A DNA stretch of 64,000 nt from positions 71,147-135,146 of the forward strand of contig CANLGL010000004.1 in NCBI GenBank assembly GCA_947490345.1. The letters run 5' to 3'. Below the pieces are notes generated by a model that ran no database searches, was not told where the DNA came from, and saw only the letters and a list, made by a program, of their open reading frames with translations. The position numbers and the translations under genes were made by a program. Within the stretch, counting starts at the first letter, position 1. Each line of letters opens with the position of its first letter. The DNA is from Deltaproteobacteria bacterium. GTDB taxonomy: Bacteria > Myxococcota_A > UBA796 > SXON01. Shown piece after piece: positions 13,349-21,872 of this stretch.

Positions 13349-14707
13349 CTACGAAATGCGAGTGGAGTATGCCTCGAAATCGGTGACGAGGCGACGCAGG
13401 CGAGTGCGGGACTCGGGCTCGTGCGAAAGCTCCTCCACCGGGTCGACGCCGGACGGCAGCTGACGGAATTCCGGCTCACCAGTCAGCGTCGAGACCGGGG
13501 CGCCCAGCCAGTGACCGTCGCGACGGACAAAACGATCGTTGCCGCTCACGAAGGCGAGTTGGTTGTATTTGTAGCGCGGAAGCGTCTTGCCCTGGGAGTC
13601 GTACCAGGCGCTCTCCAGGACACACTCGCTCAGCTCCGGCGCGCGCACGATGCTCGGCGCCACGTCCTCGCCGGCGGCTTCGAGCACGGCGCCGTGTACG
13701 TCGCGGGCGCTGACCGGGCGGTCGACCGTTTTGGCGGCACCGCCGGGGGGAAGCCAGAAGAGCGGCACCCGATTGCCGCCATCGGTGACGTTGTTGAAGT
13801 GGTAGCTCCACCCCATCTCACCGAAGCAGTCGCCATGATCGGAGCCAACCATCACTGTGGTATCGCGACCTTCATGCAGTTCGCGAACGAAGTCGTCCAC
13901 CTGCCCGGCGATGCGCTCCCAGGCGATGCGTTGGCGTGACTTGATGCGCCCCATGGTGCCGGGACCGAAAGGCTGCTTGCCGGTCGTCATGAACGTCTGG
14001 TTGACCAGGTGGTAAAGGGCCACAACCTCGGTGACCGCGTCCAGACCGCGCCCGAGCGGCTCGAAGATCGGGGCGACGTGGTAGGGAAAGTGGGTCTCCA
14101 TCAGGTTGATGAACAAGAAGGTGGGCTGGTTCTTTCGCTCGTTGTGGGCGAGGATGCGCCGGGCCCGATCGAAGATGTCCGCTACCGTGTCCTGGAGCCA
14201 GACCTTGCCGGCCTCGATGTCCTCCGACAGCTTGCCGCGGACCCAATCGGTGGACAGGACCTTTTTGCGGAGGCGCGGCTTGCCGACGAGCACCATCGCC
14301 TCGTGGAGCTTGCGATGCTGCGCCGGCACCTCTTTCCAGATGCGGACCACCTCGTCAAACCCGCGATCGAGGCCGAATATGTCCGTCGTCGCCACGTTGG
14401 CAGTGACCTGATGGGTCGCGTACCCACGCGCGCGCAACCGCTCAGCGAGCGTCGGCACCGAGGGGTCGAGGCCCTGGCGGCTCTGCGTGTCGGCGCCGTG
14501 CTCGTGGGGCAAGAGCCCCGTGAACATCGACGCGGTGGCCGGGAGCGTCCAACACCCCGCGCTTCGCGCCGAGGTGAACTGCGTAGAATGACGCAAAACG
14601 TAGGGCAGTCGCGGACCATCCCCGCCGTAGACGGAGTCCCAGCGCAGGGAATCCGCAACGAGCATGACGATGGCGGCAGGCCGGGACAAGGCCGCGATGG
14701 CTATCAC
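13349..14707 (-). CDS. sulfatase-fold phosphohydrolase-like protein
   Basis: 452 residues from a GTG at 14707. This start is chosen because the sequence upstream is Arg-rich and not protein-like, and it places AAIVMLVADSLRWDS, the first metal-binding segment, near the N terminus. Alkaline-phosphatase-superfamily features are present: GCWTLPATASMFTGLLPHEHGAD around the nucleophile and VGSDHGDCFGEMGW with the distal Asp-His ligands. As in the protein at 2802-4208, the formylglycine position is Thr (T54), and the usual following His/Arg is Thr58. True sulfatase maturation is therefore not possible. No signal peptide is seen, so it may be cytoplasmic. Divergent from the NAGPA-type gene across 77 bp. 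Confidence 0.7.
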   Translation of the reverse strand: MIAIAALSRPAAIVMLVADSLRWDSVYGGDGPRLPYVLRHSTQFTSARSAGCWTLPATASMFTGLLPHEHGADTQSRQGLDPSVPTLAERLRARGYATHQVTANVATTDIFGLDRGFDEVVRIWKEVPAQHRKLHEAMVLVGKPRLRKKVLSTDWVRGKLSEDIEAGKVWLQDTVADIFDRARRILAHNERKNQPTFLFINLMETHFPYHVAPIFEPLGRGLDAVTEVVALYHLVNQTFMTTGKQPFGPGTMGRIKSRQRIAWERIAGQVDDFVRELHEGRDTTVMVGSDHGDCFGEMGWSYHFNNVTDGGNRVPLFWLPPGGAAKTVDRPVSARDVHGAVLEAAGEDVAPSIVRAPELSECVLESAWYDSQGKTLPRYKYNQLAFVSGNDRFVRRDGHWLGAPVSTLTGEPEFRQLPSGVDPVEELSHEPESRTRLRRLVTDFEAYSTRIS

Positions 14708-14784
14708 GCGGTCGTGGGAAAGGGTGCGTCGCCCGCGGCGCTCTCCCCCTCTCCGCCGCCGCTCGCGGCGCCTGTGGGGCGCGG

Positions 14785-15744
14785 GTGAGCGACTCCGCGG
14801 CAGCTGCGCCTCCGCCGCCCCCGTCCGGCCGGTCGCGATGGTTGGGCGTTGGGGCCGCAACCCTTGTCGCTGTCGGCGTGGTGGCCGTGCTCGGCGAGGA
14901 CGTGGCATCCACCGTGGCCGCCCTCCTGCACCGCGCGGTTGGTGGCGGCCGACTCTACTGGAGCCAAGGCGACAGCGCGCTCGTCGAGCTTCCGTTGTCC
15001 CTTCAGTTACGACGCCATTGGGGCCCCACCGACGCGGTCATCCGGCCCGAGTGGAGCCACCCCGCCCCCGGACTCGCGCTGGCAGAGCTGCGCTTCCACC
15101 GGCCCCCCGACCCGCGGGCGGTCACCTTGGTGATCGTGGACGTCGACCCCGCACACTGGCGGTTCCGCGTGTACGGCCGACCCGACTGGCGTCGCGACAG
15201 CGTTGCCGATCTGGCGGACGAGGCGAAGCTTTCCATCGCCATCAACGCCTCGTACTTCGCCGAGGATGGCCCGCTGGGACTGGTGGTCAGCGACGGGACG
15301 GTGCGCAATCGCCAGGGCACGCGGCGCGCGGCGCATTTCTTAGTGGACCGGCCCCTGTCGCCGCCGCGGATCGAGAATGAGCGCAGCGCGGATGTAGCGG
15401 GGGTTGAGCAGGGTTTTCAGGGCTTTCCCGCCATCATGTCCGGCGGCCGCACCTTCGCGTACATGCGCACGGGTGGGCGCGGATTCTCGGTGCGCGAGGT
15501 GGACCGGCGCTCTGCGGCCTGTACCAACAGCCGCGGACACGTGCTCTTTTTCGCCACCGACACCTGGACCAGCGGCCTGTCGTTCAACGACCTGGCGACC
15601 ATCCTCGGTGCCCTCGGCTGCGTCGACGCCATGGCCTTCGACGGCGGTGCGTCGACCTCGATGTGGATCGACGTGGGCGACCTGCGACGCAACGTGGACG
15701 GGCTCGACGGCGTGCCGGTGATCTTGGGGGCGTCGAAGCGCTAG
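14785..15744 (+). CDS. phosphodiester glycosidase (NAGPA) domain membrane protein
   Basis: 319 residues, GTG start. A Pro-rich cytoplasmic segment is followed by one transmembrane helix (about 19-40) and an extracytoplasmic domain. The hallmarks of NAGPA-type phosphodiester alpha-GlcNAcase domains are present: LSIAINASYFAEDGPLG, GTVRNRQG, GFQGFPAIMSGG, HVLFFATDTWTSGLSFNDLATIL and VDAMAFDGGASTSMWI. In known proteins this domain cleaves or exchanges sugar-1-phosphate diesters. It is divergent from a sulfatase-fold gene and may act on envelope glycopolymers. Its stop overlaps that of the convergent tetR-like gene through a shared CTAG. Confidence 0.8.
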   Translation: MSDSAAAAPPPPPSGRSRWLGVGAATLVAVGVVAVLGEDVASTVAALLHRAVGGGRLYWSQGDSALVELPLSLQLRRHWGPTDAVIRPEWSHPAPGLALAELRFHRPPDPRAVTLVIVDVDPAHWRFRVYGRPDWRRDSVADLADEAKLSIAINASYFAEDGPLGLVVSDGTVRNRQGTRRAAHFLVDRPLSPPRIENERSADVAGVEQGFQGFPAIMSGGRTFAYMRTGGRGFSVREVDRRSAACTNSRGHVLFFATDTWTSGLSFNDLATILGALGCVDAMAFDGGASTSMWIDVGDLRRNVDGLDGVPVILGASKR

Positions 15745-16346
15745 GGCGCGGACGCCGCCAGCCCAAACGTGAAAAGCCCAATCAGTTCCAGCGTTGCCGC
15801 CACCGGGTCCCGCGGGGCCTCCCCCTGCAACCACGACCAGGCGAGACGCTCGACGCTGCCAGAGATGGCCAGGGCGACGGTTGCGGTGTCATGCGGCCGG
15901 AGCAGCCCGCGCGCCACCGCGTCCGCCAGGATGTCGGCGGTCAGCGCGTCGACCTGGGCGCTCCACTGCCGCACCGCATCGCCGCCGGGGCCGGCGCCCC
16001 GGAGCTCGCGCAGCACCAGACGCGCCCCGTCCGGGTCGCCGGCGACCGTCGCCGCCAGCGCCGCGCCGAGCGTCTGGTAGATCGTCGGCGGGTCCGCACC
16101 GGCAGTGAGGGCGTCACGCGCCCCAGCGATCGCCTGGATCAGCGGCGTGTAGAAGCGCCCGACCACGTCCGCGAACAGCGCGTGTTTGTCGGCGTAGTAG
16201 AGATAGAAGGTACCCCTCGCGACATCCGCCCGTTCGGCGATGCGCTCCACCGTGGCGGCCGTGTAGCCCGCGGCGAGGAGCTCCTGGAGGCCGGCGGCGT
16301 CGATGCGGCGGCGCTTGTCGAGCTTGTTTTCTTCGCGGCGGCCCAT
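15741..16346 (-). CDS. TetR/AcrR-family transcriptional regulator
   Basis: 201 residues from ATG 16346; nine extra upstream codons are possible but less likely. The N-terminal helix-turn-helix is clear: RRRIDAAGLQELLAAGYTAATVERIAERADVARGTFYLYYADKHALFADVV. The C-terminal ligand-binding part (about residues 70-201) is helical and not specific. It is divergent from a small membrane protein gene and close to the hydroxylase gene at 16839, whose promoter carries a dyad. It could control either or itself. Confidence 0.9.
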   Translation of the reverse strand: MGRREENKLDKRRRIDAAGLQELLAAGYTAATVERIAERADVARGTFYLYYADKHALFADVVGRFYTPLIQAIAGARDALTAGADPPTIYQTLGAALAATVAGDPDGARLVLRELRGAGPGGDAVRQWSAQVDALTADILADAVARGLLRPHDTATVALAISGSVERLAWSWLQGEAPRDPVAATLELIGLFTFGLAASAP

Positions 16347-16442
16347 GACGGGGCGCGTATCCGAGCCGCGCACGGCAAAGGGCGGCGCCCCACTTCCCTT
16401 CGACGTCTAGAAGTTGTAAACTGGCACGACCCCGAGGGTCTG

Positions 16443-16796
16443 ATGTCTCGACTGGATGAAGCAAAGTCCGTTGGTCTCCCCTACGTCGCCGAAAGAACCA
16501 CCGCGGCCAGCCCCGCGGACCTGGAGGAGTTCCACGAGCGTCACGCGAAAGACACCTGGTGGTACCGGGTGTCCCTGATGACCCTCATCTTCGGGATGCT
16601 GGCGGTCAACCTGTGGATGACGTCGCGCAGCTACACCGCGATGATGATCGACGTGGACACCTCCCGCATCACGGCCTCCGCCATCGACGATCAAACGACC
16701 GCCCGCCTTGACGAGATTACCCGCCGCTTGGAGCGGATCGAGGCCCGGCTTCCGCCCGCGCCCGACAAGACTGGGGTAGTTGCCTCCGCCGAGTAG
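16443..16796 (+). CDS. small single-pass membrane protein with coiled coil
   Basis: 117 residues starting at ATG 16443. An acidic N-terminal segment is followed by one transmembrane helix (WYRVSLMTLIFGMLAVNLW, about 41-60) and a heptad-like C-terminal helix (ITASAIDDQTTARLDEITRRLERIEARL). Not recognised as a known family; the layout resembles small division or envelope scaffold proteins. It lies between the divergent tetR-like gene and the hydroxylase gene. Confidence 0.65.
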   Translation: MSRLDEAKSVGLPYVAERTTAASPADLEEFHERHAKDTWWYRVSLMTLIFGMLAVNLWMTSRSYTAMMIDVDTSRITASAIDDQTTARLDEITRRLERIEARLPPAPDKTGVVASAE

Positions 16797-16804
16797 CCCC
16801 GAGC

Positions 16805-16833
16805 TTGACATTTATGACGAGCGTGTCATTATT
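16805..16833 (+). promoter_or_regulatory. promoter with overlapping dyad operator for the hydroxylase gene
   Basis: TTGACA (16805-16810, perfect -35) is followed after 16 bp by CATTAT (16827-16832). The dyad ATGAC (16814-16818) / GTCAT (16825-16829) fills the spacer and touches the -10. A start about 7 nt after the -10 would coincide with the A of the ATG at 16839, predicting a leaderless transcript. The adjacent TetR-family regulator is the obvious candidate repressor. Confidence 0.5.
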
Positions 16834-16838
16834 CGCCC

Positions 16839-17357
16839 ATGCTCGGCATCCCCCTCGCTTTGGTCACCGCTGGCGCCTTCGAATGGTGGGCGCACAAGTA
16901 CGTCCTCCACCAGCAGGGACGCCGCCGCGGCAACTTCTGGTCCTTCCACTACCACGAGCACCACTCACATAGTCGTCGCGACGAAATGCGCGATGTCGAC
17001 TATGCACGCTCGCCGTTGCAGTGGAACGCCCAGGGGAAAGAGCTCGCGGCGTTGGGGGCAATGGCCCTGCCCATCGTCGCGGTGAGCCCCTGGATACCCT
17101 GGTGGTCGCTCACCAGCCTGGCCTGCCTCGTGAACTACTACCGCGTGCACAAACGCGCCCACCTGGACCCTGAGTGGGCCCGCACGCACCTGCCTTGGCA
17201 CTACGACCACCACATGGGCCCCGACCAGGACCAGAATTGGGGAGTGACCTGGCCGTGGATGGACTGGCTGATGCGCACGCGCGTCCCGTACGCCGGCACC
17301 GACAAGGAGCTGGCGGACCGCGCCCGTCGCGCCAAGGCGATAGCTCCCGCGGCGTGA
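16839..17357 (+). CDS. fatty acid hydroxylase-superfamily membrane protein (beta-carotene hydroxylase-like)
   Basis: 172 residues. The His clusters of membrane diiron hydroxylases and desaturases are present in order: EWWAHKYVLH (H-x4-H), FHYHEHHSH, then HKRAHLD and LPWHYDHHMG. Hydrophobic segments at about 1-15 and 70-105 fit an integral membrane enzyme. Relatives hydroxylate carotenoids, sterols or fatty acids. The length is close to bacterial CrtZ-like enzymes, but the substrate cannot be assigned. Expression is probably controlled by the overlapping dyad in the promoter. Its TGA overlaps the GTG of the TrmH gene. Confidence 0.75.
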   Translation: MLGIPLALVTAGAFEWWAHKYVLHQQGRRRGNFWSFHYHEHHSHSRRDEMRDVDYARSPLQWNAQGKELAALGAMALPIVAVSPWIPWWSLTSLACLVNYYRVHKRAHLDPEWARTHLPWHYDHHMGPDQDQNWGVTWPWMDWLMRTRVPYAGTDKELADRARRAKAIAPAA

Positions 17358-17986
17358 GCGACGTCTTCGTCAACCCCGAGCGTGTGGCGCGTGTGGCGGC
17401 CGCGCTTGACCAGCGCGTCGGGAGCGTCGTCGCGGTGTGCGAGGCGCTCAACCGTCGCCACAACGTCAGCGCCGTCCTGCGCAGCTGCGAGGCCTTCGGC
17501 ATCCACGAGGTGCACCTGATCACGCCGAGCTTCCGGCCCGCCTACGGAACCGCGCGCGGGGCCGAACGCTGGGTGGTGCGCACCCGCTTTGAGCACGTCG
17601 CCGACTCGTTCGCAGCGCTTCGCGCCCGTGGGTTCCGCGTGTTCGCCGCCGATCTGGACGCCGATGCCGTCACACCGGAAGCGGTGCCGGTCGACACGCC
17701 CGTGGCGGTGCTCTTCGGCAGCGAGATGCTGGGCGTCAGCGCCGAGGCGCGCGCCCTGTGCGATGGCGTGATCCGCGTGCCGATGGTGGGCCTGACCGGC
17801 TCTCTCAACGTCAGCGTCAGCGCCGCCATCATCCTCCGCGTGCTGGCCGAGCGGCGCCGGGCTCTGGTGGGGGCGGACCTCGCCCCCGAGGAAAAAGCAC
17901 GCTTTTTGAAGGAGTGGCTGGACGCCGAGGAGCGGGCGGTCCGGGGGGAGGCGGCGAGGACGGCCGCGGTTCACCGCGAAACGTAA
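17354..17986 (+). CDS. trmH: tRNA (guanosine-2'-O-)-methyltransferase, TrmH type (SpoU family)
   Basis: 210 residues; GTG at 17354 overlaps the preceding TGA (GTGA). The SpoU/SPOUT motifs are clear: motif 1 HNVSAVLRSCEAFGI, motif 2 PVAVLFGSEMLGVS and motif 3 IRVPMVGLTGSLNVSVSAAI. TrmH methylates the 2'-O of G18 in the tRNA D-loop, or C/U34 in TrmL-like variants. Length and order fit TrmH. The 3' end overlaps the convergent glucan phosphorylase gene by 16 bp. Confidence 0.85.
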   Translation: MSDVFVNPERVARVAAALDQRVGSVVAVCEALNRRHNVSAVLRSCEAFGIHEVHLITPSFRPAYGTARGAERWVVRTRFEHVADSFAALRARGFRVFAADLDADAVTPEAVPVDTPVAVLFGSEMLGVSAEARALCDGVIRVPMVGLTGSLNVSVSAAIILRVLAERRRALVGADLAPEEKARFLKEWLDAEERAVRGEAARTAAVHRET

Positions 17987-19962
17987 AACCGCGTCGCATA
18001 CTCCCCGACCATGCGATCGGTGTGGAAGGCCTGGAGGCAGGTTTCTAGGCTGCGGCGCATGCGCTTGAGCCACAGGCGGGGAATTCCGTGGGCGTCACGG
18101 TCGAAGAACTCTGGCACCACCTGATCTTCGAGGATCGAGAACAGGCTCTCGGCGTCGGCGGCGTCCTGTTCGTCGGCGCTGGCGTACTCGCGGGCTTCGC
18201 CCACCGCAAAGCCGTTGGTGCCGTCGTAGGCCTCGGGCCACCAGCCATCGAGCACACTGGCGTTGACCCCGAGGTTGAGCGGCACCTTCATGCCGCTGGT
18301 GCCGCTGGCCTCACGGGGGCGCCGCGGAAGGTTCAGCCAGAGATCGACGCCCTGGGTGAGACGACGGCCCAACTCCATGTCGTAGTCGGGTAGAAAGACC
18401 ACCCGGCCGCGGAAACGTTCGTCACGCGTCCACGAGAGAACCTCGCGGATGATGGCCTGTCCGGCGCCGTCCCGAGGGTGCGCCTTCCCCGCGAAGAACA
18501 GGTGGATCGGGTGGCGGAAGAGCAGCCGCGCGAGCCGATCGGGATTGGAGAAGAGCAGGTTGCCCCGCTTGTAGGGCGCGAAGCGCCGGGCGAATCCCAT
18601 GCACAAGGACTGGCTCACCAGCGTCTTGTGTCCGGTACGGCTGCGGGCGTAGCCCACCAGCTCGAAACGGAGGTCGTTGCGCAGCCCCCACAGCTCGTGA
18701 TCCGAGATGTCGGCCAGCGACACCGCGCCGCCTCGCCGCCACTCCGGACTCGCCCGATCCAACATCTCGGCGATCCGCGGGTGAATCCAACTCGGGACGT
18801 GCACGCCATTGGTGACGTGCTGGATCGGCACGTCGTCCTCGGCCAGCTCGGGCCACAGCCCCTGCCACATCGCGCGGCTGACCTTGCCGTGCAGCGCGGC
18901 GACCCCGTTGGCGGTGCGGGAGCCCCGCAGCGCCAGCACCGTCATGCACAGGGTCTCGCTCATGTCGCCGGGCTTGACCCGGCCCAGGTCCATGATCGCC
19001 CCTTCCGGAAGTCCCATCGAGATCCGCATGCCCGCGAGCGCCTCGTTCTTCAGCTCCCACCCGAAGCGGTCATGGCCGGCAGCCACCGGCGTATGCGTCG
19101 TGAATACACAACGCTTGCGTGCCGCTGCGAGCGCAGCGTCACGCTTCAGACCGGCCTCGATGCCCTCGCGCCAAAGCTCCAAGACCGCAAAGGCGCAGTG
19201 GCCCTCGTTCATGTGCACGACCGCCGGATCGACGCCGAGGGCGCGCAACAGCCGCAGGCCGCCGATGCCGAGCAACACCTCCTGGCGGATGCGCATGACC
19301 TCGTCCCCGCCGTAGAGCTGTCGACTCAACTGGCGATGCTCGGGCGGATTCTCAGGCAGGTCGCTGTCGAGCAACAGCAGGCGCACCCGACCGACGTCGA
19401 CCTCCCAGGCGGTGGCCAGATAGTACCCTCGGCCGTGGGGAACGCGGATGGTGACGTCCAGCCGCCGCATCGGCATCAGCTCCAGCGGCACCTTGGGGTA
19501 GGCGCTGACCTGGCCTCCGTACTCGATCACCTGCTTGAAGTAGCCCTCACGATACAACAGGCCGACCGCCACGAAAGGCAGCCCGAGGTCGGAAGCGGAC
19601 TTGACATGGTCGCCGGCGAGCACGCCGAGACCCCCCGAATAGATCGGCAACGACTCGTGGAGCGCGAACTCCATCGAGAAATACGCCACCGGGGCGCGCA
19701 GCTCGGGCACGTGCTGCGCCGCCCAGGTGTCACCGGTCTCCATATAGGAACGGAAGTGGTGTTCGACGGCTTCGAGGCGAAGAAGCTGCGTGCGTGCGGT
19801 GAGCGTCTCATCGGAGAGCTCGGCGAGCAGGTGCACCGGGTTGTGGTGCAGCTCGGCCCAACGTTCCGGGTCCAAGCGGCGGAAGATCGCGCCTGCTTCG
19901 GGATTCCAACACCACCACAGGTTGTTGGCAAGAGCGTCGAGGCGGGCGCGGATGGGAGTCAT
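17971..19962 (-). CDS. glgP: alpha-glucan phosphorylase, short bacterial form (GT35)
   Basis: 663 residues from ATG 19962. The N terminus (LDALANNLWWCWNPEAGAIFRRLDPERWAELHHNPVHLL) is the DUF3417-type segment of the short glucan phosphorylases. Further landmarks: YFSMEFALHESLPIYSGGLGVLAGDH, VHMNEGHCAF, FTTHTPVAAGHDRF, VTNGVHVPSWI, RRFAPYKR, FAGKAHPRDGAGQ, and the phosphate/PLP region PRRPREASGTSGMKVPLNLGVN, where the Lys of GMK is the PLP Schiff-base residue. It releases glucose-1-phosphate from glycogen or maltodextrins in the cytoplasm. Other glycogen genes are absent nearby. Convergent with trmH. Confidence 0.9.
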   Translation of the reverse strand: MTPIRARLDALANNLWWCWNPEAGAIFRRLDPERWAELHHNPVHLLAELSDETLTARTQLLRLEAVEHHFRSYMETGDTWAAQHVPELRAPVAYFSMEFALHESLPIYSGGLGVLAGDHVKSASDLGLPFVAVGLLYREGYFKQVIEYGGQVSAYPKVPLELMPMRRLDVTIRVPHGRGYYLATAWEVDVGRVRLLLLDSDLPENPPEHRQLSRQLYGGDEVMRIRQEVLLGIGGLRLLRALGVDPAVVHMNEGHCAFAVLELWREGIEAGLKRDAALAAARKRCVFTTHTPVAAGHDRFGWELKNEALAGMRISMGLPEGAIMDLGRVKPGDMSETLCMTVLALRGSRTANGVAALHGKVSRAMWQGLWPELAEDDVPIQHVTNGVHVPSWIHPRIAEMLDRASPEWRRGGAVSLADISDHELWGLRNDLRFELVGYARSRTGHKTLVSQSLCMGFARRFAPYKRGNLLFSNPDRLARLLFRHPIHLFFAGKAHPRDGAGQAIIREVLSWTRDERFRGRVVFLPDYDMELGRRLTQGVDLWLNLPRRPREASGTSGMKVPLNLGVNASVLDGWWPEAYDGTNGFAVGEAREYASADEQDAADAESLFSILEDQVVPEFFDRDAHGIPRLWLKRMRRSLETCLQAFHTDRMVGEYATRFYVSR

Positions 19963-20147
19963 GCTGCAGCAAGGTGGCGCGGCGCGGGCTTGGCGGCAAG
20001 CTAGCGCGACGATCGGGGATCGCGATCCGGGTCGATGGGAGAGGCGCGCCACCGACGAAAAGGCTACCCATGTTTGGTATTGTGAGTTACATTATTCTGC
20101 CTCTGCCTCTGCCTCTATCGCGACGCGATCGCTGCTACTATCGCGAC

Positions 20148-20804
20148 ATGATCAGGCGGTTCCTCCCTGCGCTCGCCATCCACGCCGTTCCGGTGATGCT
20201 GGCGCTCGGTTGCGACGTCGACTCAAGTCTGCCGGCCACCGACGAGCTGGCCTTCTATGTGCGTGAGTCCCACGCGATTTTCACCGGAAGACTCGCGTCG
20301 TCGGAAGTCGGCTGGGCGCAGGACTCCTGGGTGGTCACGCTCCACCACTTCGAAGGCGTGGAATGGCTCAAGGGAGGTGACGGCGCCGCGGACTACATCG
20401 TGGCCGTGGAAGGGGGTACCATCGGCACCCAGGTGACTCGAGTCGCCGCCTTTCCGGATCCGGAGTCCGGCGCGAGATACCTTGCTTTTCTTTGGAACAA
20501 CGGCAGGACCGGCGTGCCCTTTGTGGGCGGAGCCGCAGGCCTGGTTGAGCTGGCCACGGACAGCTCGGGTGCTTGCGATGGCAGCGGGGGAGTGTGGCAT
20601 CGCACCGCAGCCGGATTCGAACGCCGACTCCTGCCCGGTGGGGTCGGACCCGCCGGCTCCCTCTCGGCGCGGCTCAGGGCGCAGCGCGGCGCCGCGCCAG
20701 CAGGGGATCTCTTCGATGCCGTTGTCGGCCGCGCGGAATACTCCCCGACGACCGCCATCCTCACCATTACGCCCGGTGGTTTCGATGCGTTCACGATTGA
20801 GTAG
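20148..20804 (+). CDS. lipoprotein of unknown function
   Basis: 218 residues. The start at ATG 20148 gives a lipoprotein signal (MIRRFLPALAIHAVPVMLALGC). The mature part begins with a segment like secreted beta-rich proteins (ESHAIFTGRLASSEVG, WVVTLHHFEGVEWLKGG), then RYLAFLW and ITPGGFDAFTIE. It vaguely resembles proteins that follow 'ghost' metalloprotease-associated domains, but I do not recognise a family. The 3' end overlaps the matrixin gene by 20 bp. Just upstream (20110-20147) CTATCGCGAC occurs twice with a TCGCGACGCGA palindrome, and TGCCTC is repeated three times. Confidence 0.65.
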   Translation: MIRRFLPALAIHAVPVMLALGCDVDSSLPATDELAFYVRESHAIFTGRLASSEVGWAQDSWVVTLHHFEGVEWLKGGDGAADYIVAVEGGTIGTQVTRVAAFPDPESGARYLAFLWNNGRTGVPFVGGAAGLVELATDSSGACDGSGGVWHRTAAGFERRLLPGGVGPAGSLSARLRAQRGAAPAGDLFDAVVGRAEYSPTTAILTITPGGFDAFTIE

Positions 20805-21864
20805 GCTGCGCCTGGCTGTGCGGGTCGCCGCAGTGTTCGCTCTGCTCGCGATCCCGCGGCCCGCATTCGCGTGGACCGTCCAGGGCTCCAGTTGCGGCGG
20901 CGCGTTCTGGCCGGGCGGGACATTTACCCACCGCACGTCGATCACCCACTTTCCCGCCGGCGGCGGCCCGCACGCGGCCATCGAATCGGCGGCGGCGATG
21001 TGGAACGCAGGCGCCGGCCAGGCGATCCGCGGGGCCTCGGTGACAATCGTGCATGGCAGTCATACGACGACTACCGCGCGCAGCGCCACCGACGGGATGA
21101 ATACCATCACGCAGGAGACCCTGTCCCCGGGAGAGTTCGGACGGACGGTGTCGAACTGGAACACCACTACATGCGAGTTCAACTACGCCGACATCATGCT
21201 CAACGACCTGATCACGTACCAGACTTGGCCCGAGCTGGACAACAACGATGTTTCCTACTCCACGACGATGCTGCACGAAGTCGGCCATGCCCTCGGCTTC
21301 GCGCACGAGGACGACTACGCCGATACGATGAACACCAACCCGCACGGCTCGGCCCTGATCGGCTTTTGGGATCGGGTGGGCGAGAATGCACGCGTAGGAC
21401 TCCGCGCCCAGTACGGCGACAACAGCACCGGTGTCGACCTTGCCGTGGCCAGGTTCCGCTACACCGGCACAGCGGGTTCCACGGAGGCAATCCCGGACAA
21501 TACGGGCTGTGGCACGTTCGAAAACGGCGTCGAAAAACGGAACGGGGTCGTGGACCAGACGATCTGGCGATGTTTCTGCATCCACGACCTCGGGACCACC
21601 ACCGAGTCCGGCGTCACGATGAAGCTCTACTTCTCCGGCGACGACAGTTTCATCGAAACGACGGATACCGTCGCCGCGACTTGGAGCTCGATCATGGTCG
21701 CTCCCAACCAGCCCCACTGTGCGGCCCGCTCGTTCAATGTGCCCAACCTCGCGCCGGGACCCTACCGGATCGGGGTGATCATCGACCCCGCCGACACCCT
21801 GGCGGAGTACGACGAGACCAACAACATCGCGTCTGACTGGACGAACTTCTCGATCATCCCATAG
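20785..21864 (+). CDS. secreted matrixin-type zinc metalloprotease
   Basis: 359 residues. ATG 20785 gives an Arg-rich signal peptide ending ALLAIPRPAFA. Residues about 30-215 form a metzincin domain with H164-E-V-G-H168-x5-H174 (HEVGHALGFAH), the three zinc ligands and catalytic Glu of matrixins, followed by YADTMNTN in the Met-turn area. The C-terminal 100 residues (LDVARFRYTG..., YRIGVIIDPADTLAEYDETNN) resemble a CARDB-like beta domain often attached to secreted proteases. It probably degrades extracellular protein. It overlaps the upstream lipoprotein gene by 20 bp and is followed 8 bp later by another lipoprotein gene. Confidence 0.85.
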   Translation: MRSRLSRLRLAVRVAAVFALLAIPRPAFAWTVQGSSCGGAFWPGGTFTHRTSITHFPAGGGPHAAIESAAAMWNAGAGQAIRGASVTIVHGSHTTTTARSATDGMNTITQETLSPGEFGRTVSNWNTTTCEFNYADIMLNDLITYQTWPELDNNDVSYSTTMLHEVGHALGFAHEDDYADTMNTNPHGSALIGFWDRVGENARVGLRAQYGDNSTGVDLAVARFRYTGTAGSTEAIPDNTGCGTFENGVEKRNGVVDQTIWRCFCIHDLGTTTESGVTMKLYFSGDDSFIETTDTVAATWSSIMVAPNQPHCAARSFNVPNLAPGPYRIGVIIDPADTLAEYDETNNIASDWTNFSIIP

Positions 21865-21872
21865 GAGTTCCC

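Noticed and set aside
16422-16427. TGGCAC resembling a sigma-54 -24 element before the small membrane protein gene
   Set aside because: No TTGC at the required spacing; GG-N10-GC is not satisfied.
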